Assembly (NCBI RefSeq): GCF_000470775.1
Contig: NC_022438.1
Location: forward strand, 1,984,001 to 2,048,000
Source: Leifsonia xyli subsp. cynodontis DSM 46306
GTDB lineage: Bacteria; Actinomycetota; Actinomycetes; Actinomycetales; Microbacteriaceae
Reading direction: 5' to 3'
Length of the DNA: 64,000 bases
The position numbers were made by a program, and so were the translations under genes. Below, piece by piece: positions 52,617 through 62,293 of this stretch. The notes beneath the pieces were generated by a model. That model had not been told where the DNA came from. It did not search any database and saw only the letters and a list, made by a program, of their open reading frames with translations. Each line of letters starts with the position of its first letter. The first letter of the stretch is position 1.

Positions 52617-53890
52617 ATGACCCGACGCACCCAGCTCAGCCGCGGAGCCCGCCTCCTCGGCGGATACCTCGGCATCCCTCTGCTCAACGCGGTGAGCCCT
52701 CTGCTCGCGCTGCCCGCCATCGCCCACACCGCCGGGGCCGAAGGCTGGGCTGGGCCGCGATCGCCATCGGCCAGTCGCTCGGCGGCACTGCGGGCGTGCT
52801 CGTCGAACTCGGCTGGGGCATCTCCGGCACCCAGCGCGTCGCCCGCCAGGCCCGCCGCAACATCGCCCAGACCTACGCGGCCGGACTGACCACGCAGGTG
52901 CTGGTGGCCATCCCCGCGCTCATCGCCGCCGCCATCGCCGCCTTCCTGCTCGCCCCGTCCCAGAGCCTCACCGCCGCCGTGGTCGCCGTCGCCGCCGGCG
53001 GCTCGATCAGCGCGGCCTGGGTCTTCGTCGGCATCGCCCAGCCCCGCCACATCCTGCTGCAAGAAGCCATCCCGCGCACGGCCGCGGTGCTGGCCGCCGC
53101 GCTGGCGCTGCTCGCCGGAGCGCCGCTGATCGTCTACGGCATCGCCCTGCTCGTGGCGGGGCTGCTGAGCCCGGCGCTGGCGATGCGCACACTCGGGGTC
53201 AGGCGAGCGGACTTCCTGCGGTTGTCGCCGCGGCGAGTCGTGTTCCTCGTCCGCTGCCAGTCGATGGCGTTGACGACGCGCGTCTTCTCCAGCTTCTACA
53301 TCAGTTTCGGCACCGCCGCGGTCGCTCTCGTCGCACCGCAGGCCACCGCGTCGTACGCCGCGATGGACCGGCTGCTGAGGATGGCGCAGCAGGTCATCGG
53401 AACCGTTCACTTCGCCCTCAAAGGCTGGGTGGGCAAAGCGACGACGCGGGCCGAGCGGCTGCGCCGGGCACGCCGGGCCGTCCTGACGAACGTGGTCGTC
53501 GGCCTCGTCGCCGGAGCCGGCTTCGCCGTCGTCGCCCCGGTCGTGGCGGAGATCGTGTTCGCCGGTGTCATCCACATCCCCACCCCGCTCGCCGCCATCG
53601 CCGGCGGCACGCTCGCTGTGATCTTCGTCAGCATGTCCTGCGGCCAGATCCTCCTCGTGACCCTGGGACGGCTGGATGCGCTCGCCTGGTCCGCGGCCGC
53701 CGGGGCCCTGGTCGGCCTCCCCCTGATCCTCACCGGCGCCGCGCTCGGCGGCACCCTCGGCGCGCTCCTCGGGCAGTTCTGCGCGGAGGCCACGGTTCTC
53801 CTCGTCCAGGCCACCGCGGCGGTGCGCACAAAGCGGCGTCTCGACCGCGCCGCCGCCGCGACCGCTCCCACCCTCCTGGCTTCCGAATGA
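52617..53890 (+). pseudogene. Wzx-like polysaccharide flippase, frameshifted
   Basis: The first frame gives LLGGYLGIPLLNAVSPLLAL and AGAEGW, then breaks at about 52749. The main frame continues AIAIGQSLGGTAGVLVELGW, GISGTQRVARQARRNIAQTY and about ten membrane helices to VLLVQATAAVRTKRR. At the lesion the sequence is GG-CTGGG-CTGGG-CC: a 5-bp tandem duplication; removing one unit restores GWAAIAIGQ. The pattern (early GWA...SLG...ELGW, MATE-like helices) is that of Wzx/O-antigen flippases. Its end overlaps the next gene (ATGA). Confidence 0.82.
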
Positions 53891-55373
53891 ACAGTCTCCG
53901 CTTCCGCCGCCAGTTCCTGATCACACCGGACTCCACCGTCGACCTCGACGGCTGGGGCCGTCACCGTGTCGCCGAGCACACCGTGTACGCGCATCCCGAG
54001 CTCAGCGTCACCATCCACCGCGCGCCCGGGAGCAGTTTCGTCCTCCTCGGCTTCGCGATCGACCCGGAGCGGCCGGAACAGGATGACGCAGCGGTTCTCG
54101 CGGAGTTCGCGGAAGCCTGGTCCCGCAGCGAAGGCGAGACGTTCCTGCACCGCCTGTCCGGCCGGTTCGCGCTCTTCGCCTTCACCGGGGACGACATCGT
54201 CGTCTATCTCGACGCCACGGGGACCCGATCGGTCGAGTACACCTGGCACGAAGGACGCTTCCACGCGGCCTCGCAGGCCTACCTGCTGGCGGAGGTCGTA
54301 CCGTTGAGGCGGGGAGAGCGCGCGCGTCAGTTCGACGGCAGCGTACACAAAGCGGCCGATCGCGAACACTTCCTCCCGGCCGCGATGACACTGTACGACG
54401 AGGTGGACCGCCTCGTCCCGAACCACCGTCTGAACGTCGCGCGACGCCGCCAGGAACGCGTCTGGCCCGTCGCGCCGCTGCCCGACCGGACGCTGACCGC
54501 CGCCGAGGAGTTCACCGCCGCGCACCTGACCGCGGCGATCGGCGCGGCATCCCGTCGTTTCCCGCTGTCCCTCCCGCTCACCGCGGGGTACGACTCACGC
54601 GCTCTGATCGCGGCCGCTTCCCGGGACGTGCGGAGTTCGATGTACAGGTACACCCTGCTCTACCGGCACCTGACCCGGTTCTCGACCGATGTCGCGATCG
54701 CGAAGACCGTGGCTGCCCGGCTGGGGGTGGCGCATCACCTCATCGACTGCCGCGCCGAGCCGGACCCCGGCTGGCGGGAGCTGTACACCGGCAACACACC
54801 GATGGCGCACTACGACGACTGGGGGGTGATCGCCCACGGCATCCTGAACGGCCACCCGGCCGACCACGTCGCGGTGAAGGGCAATGCGAGCGAAGTGGCG
54901 CGCACCTTCTACGGGGGACCGGACGGACCTCCCGCAACCGGCTCCGCCGCTGACATCCTGGCCCTGATCCCCGGCTGGGCGGAGATCCCCTTCATCGCAG
55001 CGTCGATCGAAGAGTGGCACCGGAGCGCGGCGCCCGCCTCCGCCGCCTCCGGGATCGCTCTCGACGATCTCTTCTACTGGGAGCACCGCTGCGGCTCCTG
55101 GCAGGGTCAGAGCCAGCTCGAGTGGGACATCGCGCAGGTAGACGTTCACGCCGTTCAGCAACCGAGTCCTCCTGGGGGACGCTCGTGGGCGTTCCGGCCG
55201 CCGAACGCGCGGACCACGGGAACGCGCTCCTGCGGGAGATCATCCGCGCCGCGGACCCAGCGGCTCTCCGCGTGCCCCTCAACCCCAGCACCCCGTACCG
55301 CCGCGCGGTGGAGTTCGGCGAGCAACTGCGTCACCGCGCGCGAAGAGAGTTCCGCAGGCTCCGCGCACGGTGA
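53887..55373 (+). pseudogene. Asparagine-synthase-like protein, frameshifted near the 3' end
   Basis: The frame from 53887 gives an N-terminal domain without the glutaminase Cys (FRRQFLITPDSTVDLDGWGR, RLSGRFALFAFTGDDIVVYL) and the PP-loop ATPase domain (SLPLTAGYDSRALIAAASRD, VAVKGNASEVARTFY, WEHRCGSWQGQSQLEWDIAQ). At about 55155 it shifts out; the true end follows in another frame (TLVGVPAAERADHGNALLRE, NPSTPYRRAVEFGEQLRHRA). Two small lesions are needed: about two bases lost before FSNRVLLG, and an extra G in GGGGG. Such proteins occur in capsule clusters, consistent with the coupled flippase. Substrate unknown. Confidence 0.8.
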
Positions 55374-55381
55374 CCGCCGCG

Positions 55382-57931
55382 TCACTCCCGGACGCCCGCC
55401 CCGAACAGCTCGCCCGCGCGGGCGGCCCCGGCCTGTTTCGCCTCGCTCGCCTCCGCCGCCGTCAGCGTCCGGTCGTCAGCGCGGAACCGGAGTGCGAAGG
55501 TGAGACTCTTGTGGCCGTCGGGGAGGCCGCTGCCCCGGTAGTCGTCGACCAGGCGGATGTCTTCCAGCAGAGCCCCCGCCCCGCCGCGGACCGCGCGCAG
55601 CACGTCTCCCGCCGGAACCTCGTCGCAGACGACCAGGGAGAGATCCTGCGTCGCCGCCGGGAACCCGGCGATCGTCCCGGCCACGATCTGCGCCGGGGCC
55701 ACAGCGATCAGCGCGTCCAGGTCGAGCTCGAAGACCGCGACGACGCGCGGGAGGTCGAGTTCGGCCGCGAGCGCCGGTGACAGCTCTCCGGCGTAGCCGA
55801 CGACCGTGCGCACGCCGTCGCGGCCGTGGACGACGAGCTGCGCGGTGCGTCCCGGGTGGAGCGCCTGGTGGCGGCTCTGCACGGGCTCGACCGCGATGCC
55901 GACGGCCGCCGCCGCCTGGTCCACCATCGCGAGCGCGTCGGCGAGGCCCGCCGCGACGGCGGGCTGGCCAGGCTGCTTCCGAACGGTGTGACCGAGGACG
56001 ACGCCGGCGAGGTGACGCGGCTGGTCCGGGATGCCGGCGTTCAGGCCCGCGAGGGTCTCGTCGCTGGGAAGCGCAGCGCCCGGGGGCAGCGTCCGGCTGC
56101 CCAGGGCCGCCCCGGGCAAGAACACCGTGCCGGCCTCGTACACGCTCAAGTCCACGAGACCGCGGGCGAGGTTGCGCTTGGCGATGCCGAGGAGACCGGG
56201 GAGCAGCGACGTGCGCAGGTATGCCGCCGTGGCGTCCAGAGCGTTCGCGAGCTTCACGGCCGGGACGCCGCCGGGCTCGGGCGAGCCGAAGAGGTCGTTC
56301 TGCGCCGCGCCGACGAACGGGAACGCGAGCACTTCCGTGGCGCCGTTGTCCGCGAGGGTCTGGGCGACCGCGCGGCGCAGCGTCTGCGCCCGCGACAGGC
56401 CGCGGCCGGGCGGGGCGACCGGAAGCACCGAGGGGATGCGGTCGAACCCGACGATGCGGGCGACCTCCTCGGCCAGGTCCGATTTATCGCGCAGGTCCGG
56501 ACGCCAGCTCGGCGGCGTCACGAGAAGTTCGCCGTCGGCCTCGGCGACCGAGCCGCCGATCTCCGCGAGCGCGCCGCGCACCTCGTTATCGGTGAAGGCG
56601 ACGCCGACCAGGTTCCCGATGTAGTCGTCCGGCAGACGGATCGGTTCGGCGTCCGCTGTCTCGTCCAGCAGCGAACCGAGTCCGTCGGCGCTCCCCCCGG
56701 CGAGCTGTTCCAGCAGCTGGACGACACGCGCCGCGGCAGCGACCGCCACCCGCGGGTCCACGCCGCGCTCGAAGCGCTTGGAGGCCTCGCTCGGCAGCTT
56801 GTGCCGGCGGGCGGTGCGAGCGATCGAGACCGGGTCGAAGTTCGCCGCCTCGACGAGGACGCTCGTGGTCCCGGCGCTGATCTCGGTCGCCGCGCCGCCC
56901 ATGACGCCGGCGAGGCCGATCGCGCCCGAACCGTCGGCAATGAGGAGGTCCTCGGTGTCGAGCTTCCTGGTCTGGCCGTCCAGGGTGACGAGGGTCTCTC
57001 CCGCCCGCGCCCGGCGGACGACGATGCCTCCGCTCAGCCTGTCGAGATCGTAGCCGTGGAGAGGCTGGCCCAGCTCGAGCATGACGTAGTTCGTGATGTC
57101 CACGATGAGCGAGATCGAGCGGAGGCCCGCGAGCGTGAGCCGCGCCGCCATCCACGGCGGGGTCGGGCGCGAGCCGTCCACATTCCGCACGACGCGTGTG
57201 ACGAACACGGTCGCGCCGACACGACCGCGGAGAGGCTCGCTGTCGTCCACCGCGACGCTGAAGCCGTGCGCGTGAGCGTGAGGCGCCGAGACCGCCTCGG
57301 CCGGGTCGCGGAAGGCCGCACCGGTGGCGTGCGCGTACTCGCGCGCGATGCCGCGGATCGAGAAGGCGTAGCCGCGGTCGGGGGTGACGTTGACCTCGAC
57401 GGCCGTGTCGTCCAGTCCGAGCAGCGAGACCGCGTCGGCGCCCACCTCCGGGTCGAGCCCGAGTGTGCTCAGGCGCAGGATGCCGTCATGGTCGTCGCCG
57501 AGGCCCAGCTCGCGGGCGGAGGCGATCATCCCGTCGGAGACGTGCCCGTAGGTCTTGCGCGCCGCGATGACGAAGGGAGTGAGCGGTGTCGGGCCGGGCA
57601 GCGACGCGCCCGGGAGCGTCACGACGACCTTGTCGCCGGGGAAGAAGTTGCCCGCGCCGCAGACGATGCCGCGCACATCCGCGCCGCCATCGGCCGCCTT
57701 CTGGCCCTCCGGGGCGACGCGCACCTGACACCAGCGGATGGTCTTGCCGTTGCTCTGCGGCTCCTCGACGAAGTCGATCACCTCCCCGACGACGATCGGG
57801 CCTTCGATCCCGAAGGTGTGGACGCCCTCCTCCTCCAGGCCGACCGAGACGAGGGCCGCATGCACCTGCGCAGGCGTGGTGCCGGGATCGAGGTCGACGT
57901 ACTCGCCGAGCCAGCTGAGAGGGACGCGCAT
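55382..57931 (-). CDS. pheT: Phenylalanyl-tRNA synthetase beta chain
   Basis: 849 residues. EMAP-like tRNA-binding domain (WCQVRVAPEGQK), B3/B4 editing domain, B5 domain (VEEVARIVGFDRIPSVLPVA) and a C-terminal FDX-ACB domain (FPAATQDLSLVVCDEVPAGD, GHKSLTFALRFRADDRTL). Forms the alpha2-beta2 enzyme with PheS. One-base overlap with the pheS stop. Confidence 0.96.
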   Translation of the reverse strand: MRVPLSWLGEYVDLDPGTTPAQVHAALVSVGLEEEGVHTFGIEGPIVVGEVIDFVEEPQSNGKTIRWCQVRVAPEGQKAADGGADVRGIVCGAGNFFPGDKVVVTLPGASLPGPTPLTPFVIAARKTYGHVSDGMIASARELGLGDDHDGILRLSTLGLDPEVGADAVSLLGLDDTAVEVNVTPDRGYAFSIRGIAREYAHATGAAFRDPAEAVSAPHAHAHGFSVAVDDSEPLRGRVGATVFVTRVVRNVDGSRPTPPWMAARLTLAGLRSISLIVDITNYVMLELGQPLHGYDLDRLSGGIVVRRARAGETLVTLDGQTRKLDTEDLLIADGSGAIGLAGVMGGAATEISAGTTSVLVEAANFDPVSIARTARRHKLPSEASKRFERGVDPRVAVAAAARVVQLLEQLAGGSADGLGSLLDETADAEPIRLPDDYIGNLVGVAFTDNEVRGALAEIGGSVAEADGELLVTPPSWRPDLRDKSDLAEEVARIVGFDRIPSVLPVAPPGRGLSRAQTLRRAVAQTLADNGATEVLAFPFVGAAQNDLFGSPEPGGVPAVKLANALDATAAYLRTSLLPGLLGIAKRNLARGLVDLSVYEAGTVFLPGAALGSRTLPPGAALPSDETLAGLNAGIPDQPRHLAGVVLGHTVRKQPGQPAVAAGLADALAMVDQAAAAVGIAVEPVQSRHQALHPGRTAQLVVHGRDGVRTVVGYAGELSPALAAELDLPRVVAVFELDLDALIAVAPAQIVAGTIAGFPAATQDLSLVVCDEVPAGDVLRAVRGGAGALLEDIRLVDDYRGSGLPDGHKSLTFALRFRADDRTLTAAEASEAKQAGAARAGELFGAGVRE

Positions 57932-58971
57932 CAGACCACCATTCCGAACCGCTGGGAGAAGCGGACATCGCCCTCGGCCATGTCACGCATGTCTTTCACA
58001 TCGTTGCGGAACATCAGCGCCCGCTCGACGCCCATCCCGAACGCGAACCCGGTGTAGACGTCCGGGTCGATGCCCGCCGAGCGAAGCACATTCGGGTTGA
58101 CCATGCCGCAGCCGCCCCACTCGATCCAGCGCGCACCGCCCGCGAAGGTGGGATGCCACAGGTCGAGCTCGGCGCTCGGCTCGGTGAACGGAAAGTAGTT
58201 GGGGCGCAGACGCACACGCGCGCCCTCGCCGAAGAGCGTCTTGACGAAGTGATCGAGGGTCCCGCGCAGATGCGCCATCGTCAGGCCCTTGTCGACCGCG
58301 ATGCCCTCGGTCTGATGGAACACCGGGAGGTGCGTGGCGTCGAACTCATCGGTGCGGAACACCCGGCCCGGGGCGATCCGGTAGACGGGCAGCTCGTCCC
58401 CGAGGAGCGCGCGCAGCTGCACCGGCGAGGTGTGGGTGCGCAGCACCAGGTGCGAATCGACCGGCTCCACGAAGAAGGTGTCCTGCATCGCGCGCGCCGG
58501 GTGGTCGGCGTCGAAGTTGAGCGCGTCGAAGTTGTACCACTCGCTCTCCAGCTCCGGGCCCTCGGCCACCTGCCAGCCCATCCCGACGAAGACGTCGGCG
58601 ATGCGCTCCTGCAACAGGCTCAGCGGGTGCCGGGCGCCGGGCGTCCAGCGGCTCGGCACCGCGGTGACATCCACGGCCTCGGCCGCGAGCTGGGCAGTCT
58701 CCTCAGCCGCGGCGATCCCGGCCTCCTTCGCCGCGAGCGCCTGACTCACCCGCCCGCGGGCGCCGCCGACCAGCTTGCCGGCGGCGGCCTTCTGATCCCC
58801 CGGCAGCGACCGGATGCCCGCGTTCAGCCGCGCGAGCGGCGAACCCTCCGCGGTGTGGTCGTGACGGACGGCCTTGAGCGTCTCCGAGTCGCCCGCGGCA
58901 TCGATGGCGGCGAGTGCCGCCTCGACCGCCGCCTCGACCGAGCTCTCGGTGATTTCGGTGGATTCAGACAC
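57931..58971 (-). CDS. pheS: Phenylalanyl-tRNA synthetase alpha chain
   Basis: 346 residues. N-terminal coiled coil, then the class II core: motif 1 HPLSLLQERIADVFVGMGW, motif 2 (VFRTDEFDATHLPVFHQTEG), FPFTEPSAELDLW, and motif 3 GFAFGMGVERALMFR. GTG start; short gap to the upstream methyltransferase gene. Confidence 0.96.
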   Translation of the reverse strand: MSESTEITESSVEAAVEAALAAIDAAGDSETLKAVRHDHTAEGSPLARLNAGIRSLPGDQKAAAGKLVGGARGRVSQALAAKEAGIAAAEETAQLAAEAVDVTAVPSRWTPGARHPLSLLQERIADVFVGMGWQVAEGPELESEWYNFDALNFDADHPARAMQDTFFVEPVDSHLVLRTHTSPVQLRALLGDELPVYRIAPGRVFRTDEFDATHLPVFHQTEGIAVDKGLTMAHLRGTLDHFVKTLFGEGARVRLRPNYFPFTEPSAELDLWHPTFAGGARWIEWGGCGMVNPNVLRSAGIDPDVYTGFAFGMGVERALMFRNDVKDMRDMAEGDVRFSQRFGMVV

Positions 58972-59052
58972 GGTTCCCCATTCTAGTCGGCGGCCGGCCC
59001 GCCGATTTCCTGCCGGAGCGGAGGCGGGCGGCCGTCGCCGGGGCTTCCCGCG

Positions 59053-59859
59053 CTACCCGGCGGAGCGCTGCGCGAACGCCGACTCGTACAGGCAGACGGA
59101 CGCCGCGGTCGCCAGGTTCATCGACTCGGCCCGCCCGTAGATCGGGACGGCGACCGCGCGGTCCACGAGACCGAGCTGCTCGCCGGGGAGGCCGCGCGCT
59201 TCGTTGCCGAACACCCACGCCGTCGGCCCGGCGAGCTGGCCCGCCGTTCGCGCCGCGAGCAGGTCCTCGCCCGCGATGTCGGCCGCCAGCACCCGGAGGC
59301 CCGCGGCGCGCGCGCGGCTCACGACATCCGGCAGGTCGGCGCCGACCGCGACCGGGACGTGGAACAGCGAGCCGGTAGTGGAGCGCACGACCTTCGGGTT
59401 GTAGAGGTCGACCGTCCGCCCGGTGAGCACCACGGCATCCGCCCCCGCCGAGTCGGCCGCGCGGATGATCGTTCCCGCGTTGCCCGGGTCGCGCACTTCC
59501 TCCAGGATCGCGACCAGCGCGGGCGACCCCGCGAAGATATCGCGCACGGATGTCGGAAACTGCCGCGCCACCGCGACGAAGCCCTGCGGCGTCACCGTGT
59601 CGGCGATCGTGCCGAGCACCTGCTCGGTGACGAACTCCACCTCCGTCCCGGCCGCGGCGGCGGCCTGGGCGATGCCCTGGTGGCGCTCGAGGGCGGTGGG
59701 CGTCGCGTACAGCTCCACCAGCAGCTCAGGCCGGAAGGTCAGCGCCTCTGACACAGCCTGGGGCCCCTCGAGCAGGAAGAGGCCGGTCTCGGAGCGGGCG
59801 GTGCGCTTGGTGAGCTTGGCGACGGCGCGGACGCGCGGGGAGCGCGGATTGTCCAGCAT
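59053..59859 (-). CDS. SpoU/TrmH-family RNA 2'-O-methyltransferase
   Basis: 268 residues. An L30e-like substrate domain (FLLEGPQAVSEAL) precedes the knotted SPOUT domain with motif 1 EVRDPGNAGTIIRAADSAGA, motif 2 WVFGNEARGLP and motif 3 IPIYGRAESMNLATAASVCL-like sequence. It methylates rRNA or tRNA; the exact site is unclear. Conserved immediate neighbour of pheS. Confidence 0.93.
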   Translation of the reverse strand: MLDNPRSPRVRAVAKLTKRTARSETGLFLLEGPQAVSEALTFRPELLVELYATPTALERHQGIAQAAAAAGTEVEFVTEQVLGTIADTVTPQGFVAVARQFPTSVRDIFAGSPALVAILEEVRDPGNAGTIIRAADSAGADAVVLTGRTVDLYNPKVVRSTTGSLFHVPVAVGADLPDVVSRARAAGLRVLAADIAGEDLLAARTAGQLAGPTAWVFGNEARGLPGEQLGLVDRAVAVPIYGRAESMNLATAASVCLYESAFAQRSAG

Positions 59860-60002
59860 GACGTCAGCATATCGGCGGCGGCTCGCGCTCCGACAACTTC
59901 ATGAAATCGCTTGATTAAAAACGTTATGGATAATACGTTGAATATCGTCCTGCAGAACACACCCATCCAGAAAGAAAACAAAGAAGTACGAGGAAGTATC
60001 CC
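59860..60002 (+). promoter_or_regulatory. AT-rich leader and promoter region
   Basis: Markedly AT-rich for this genome (TTGATTAAAAACGTTATGGA followed by TAATACG, then AAGAAAACAAAGAAGTACG). A TAATAC hexamer may serve as a -10 element. GAGGAAG is the ribosome site eight bases before the ATG. Confidence 0.5.
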
Positions 60003-60300
60003 ATGACCAAAAAGACTCGTCGTTTCGCCTCTGTTCTCGCCGCCGGCGCGGCCAGCGCCGCGCTCGTCGCCGGCGCCGTCGTCGCCGCGGCCCCCCGCAT
60101 CGGCAGCCGGGTATTACACTCTTTACGCCGCTCGCAACTACTCGGAGGCGACGACCACGACCAACTATGGCACCCAGGGCCGCTCGTACGCGCAGCACGG
60201 TTCGCGCACCGCTTCGACCCCCTGGACGACCTCCTACTCGCGGGCGTTCGCCGACGCAGGAACGTCGACCTCGTACTCGGCGGCAGCTTACTTCCGTTGA
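60003..60300 (+). pseudogene. Small secreted Tyr/Ser/Thr-rich protein, frameshifted in a C-run
   Basis: Frame one gives a textbook signal peptide (basic TKKTRRF, hydrophobic core, AAAP). The mature part is in another frame: AGYYTLYAARNYSEATTTTN, YGTQGRSYAQHGSRTASTPW, YSRAFADAGTSTSYSAAAYF-R, ending at 60300. The link is a run of six Cs (GGCCCCCCGC); with five, the protein reads through as VAAAPASAAGYY, about 98 residues. Size, signal and aromatic C-terminus (SAAAYFR) recall lactococcin-972-type bacteriocins, but the match is weak. Could be a pseudogene, a phase-variable tract or a read error. Confidence 0.62.
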
Positions 60301-60304
60301 TCCA

Positions 60305-61496
60305 TCACCTCTGATCGGGGCGTCCCCGCGACGGGGGCGCCCCTTCCCCGTGCGCGAGGGCATCCGCGTTGCCGGCAGCCGCCGGAAAGGTGAGGGTCAC
60401 GACGAGGCCGCCGCCGGCCCGGGGCACGACGCTCACACTGCCCCGGTGCGCCGAGACGATCGAGAGCCCGAGGCCCATCCCCTTCGCCCCGCCCTTCCGC
60501 GACACTGCGCCGCGATTGAAGGGCTCCAGCAGCCTGGTCGCTTCCTCCGCCTCATAGCGGGCCCCCGAGTTCTCGACCCGGATGGCGACAGCGGAGCCGG
60601 CAGCCGCTCGCTCGACATCGATGCGAACGAATCCGCCGTCGACGTTGTGGCGGACGGCGTTGAGCAGGATGTTGCGCACGGCCACATCCACCGCCGGCGC
60701 GTAGCCGCAGACCGCGAGGTCCGGCCGGACCCCCTCTCGCACACGCACTCCCCGCTCCCGCGCCTCGCCCTCGATGTCTCCCGCCGTGCGCGCGAGAACC
60801 TCGGCGAGGGGCACCGCCTCGACATCGGCTTCGCCCAGTTCGCCCACCCGCGCCACCTGCAGCAAACCCTCCACAGCCTCCTCCATGCGCAGATAGGAAC
60901 GGATGGCACGCCGCACAGACGGCTCGACCTCCGGAGCGAAGCGCCCCTGCGTCAGCGGCGTCCGCAGTTCGTGCGACGCGTTCCCGAGGAACCGCTCCTG
61001 CCGGGCGAAGGCCGCATCCAGCCGCTCCAGCGTCGAGTCGATGCGATCGGCGAGCACCCGCACCTCGTCACGCGGTCCGCCGAGACGGCGGGCGGCGGGA
61101 GAGGTCGCGCTCCGACACCGCGCCGACAGCCTCGGCGATCTCGCCGAGACGGCGGGCGGTCCCGCGCGCGATCAGCCAGGCCGCGACGGCGGAGACGAGC
61201 ACGAAACCAGCCAGAACCAGCAGCGACCAGGCGAGGAACCCGGACCCGATGCTCTCGGAGAGCAGATGCCCCGCCTCGTCGCCAGAGCAGACGACGCCGT
61301 CAGCGACCTCGCCCGCGCACCGGGGGACATCGCCGATCGTGCCGGAGACGTCGGCCTCCCCCGTCGTCGCCAGCGCCACGCTCGAATCGAAGACGCGCGA
61401 GAGGATCGCGTACTCCGCGGCCACGAAAGCCGTCCCCAGTGCCGTGAAGGCGAGGGCGATCGCAGCGGCGAGCCGCACCCGGAAGCCTCTGATCAC
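60305..61496 (-). pseudogene. Sensor histidine kinase, frameshifted
   Basis: The N-terminal frame (61496-61068) gives helix 1 (AAAIALAFTALGTAFVAAEY), an extracytoplasmic loop with two Cys, helix 2 (LAWSLLVLAGFVLVSAVAAW) and the HAMP start. At about 61082 the frame shifts; the continuation LGGPRDEVRVLADRIDSTLE leads to the H-box GNASHELRTPLT, N-box ILLNAVRHNVDGG and G-box KGMGLGLSIVSAHRG. The dimerisation helix after the H-box looks ~10 residues short, so a second deletion is possible. It is coupled to the response regulator upstream (four-base overlap). Confidence 0.82.
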
Positions 61497-62158
61497 GGCC
61501 GCTCCAGCCGGTAGCCGTAACCCGGCGCGCTCTCGATGCGCAACGCCGGTCCGAGTTTGCGGCGCAGAGAATGCACGACGACGCGGACCGCCCCCACCGT
61601 GCGCTCATAGGGCTCGGCCCACGCCATCGCCAGCAAGCGCTCCGCGCTCAGCCCCGCCCCGGCATGGAGCGCCAGCGCCTCCAGCACGGAGAACTCTTTG
61701 GGCGTCAGGGCGACGGGGAACCCGTCGACGTCGGCGATGCGGCGGGTCACATCGATCCTGAGGGCGCCGACGACCACCACGGACCCGTCCGCCCGGCCGC
61801 TCCGGCGGGCGAGGGCTCTCAGACGCGCGACGAGTTCGGCGTAGGCGAACGGCTTCGCGAGGTAATCGTCCGCCCCTCGTTCGAGGCCGCTCACCCGATC
61901 GGCCAGATCGGCGGAGGCGGTCAGCATCAGGATGCGGACGATCGACTCGCGCTCGATCAGCAGCCGGCACACCTCGTCGCCGGACACCTCCGGCAGATCG
62001 CGATCGAGGACGACGAGATCGAAGGGCTGGGTCTCGAGGAGATCCAGCGCCCGCCGGCCGTCGCCGGCGACATCGACGACGAAACCGTCCACGGCCAGAG
62101 CCTCGTGCAGCGTCTCCGCAAGATCCGGCTCGTCCTCGACGACGAGCACACGAACCAT
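61493..62158 (-). CDS. OmpR-family response regulator
   Basis: 221 residues. Receiver domain with VLVVEDEPDLAETL, the phospho-Asp in DLVVLDRDLPEVSGDEV, Thr in LMLTASAD and Lys in DDYLAKPF. The C-terminal winged helix (LTPKEFSVLEALALHAG, RTVGAVRVVVHSLRRKLG) binds DNA. Its kinase gene is broken. Divergent from the lipoprotein-adaptor operon, which is the likely target. Confidence 0.93.
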   Translation of the reverse strand: MVRVLVVEDEPDLAETLHEALAVDGFVVDVAGDGRRALDLLETQPFDLVVLDRDLPEVSGDEVCRLLIERESIVRILMLTASADLADRVSGLERGADDYLAKPFAYAELVARLRALARRSGRADGSVVVVGALRIDVTRRIADVDGFPVALTPKEFSVLEALALHAGAGLSAERLLAMAWAEPYERTVGAVRVVVHSLRRKLGPALRIESAPGYGYRLERP

Positions 62159-62198
62159 GCCCGCCTCCCTTCACCCGAATCTCATTCTCAATTCCACA

Positions 62199-62214
62199 TG
62201 TTAGCCAGACGTTA
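62199..62214. promoter_or_regulatory. Direct repeat GTTAG-N6-GTTAG, candidate regulator site
   Basis: GTTAG at 62199-62203 and 62210-62214, 11 bp apart, that is, one helical turn on one face of DNA, as OmpR-type regulators prefer. Lies in the 130-base divergent region between the regulator and the lipoprotein gene. Confidence 0.5.
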
Positions 62215-62293
62215 GCGTTCGCATCACGCGACCATAACGGCCGGTTCGTTTGACTGGCGGAGCCACCCGGCGATGACGAAGGAAGGCGAGCGC

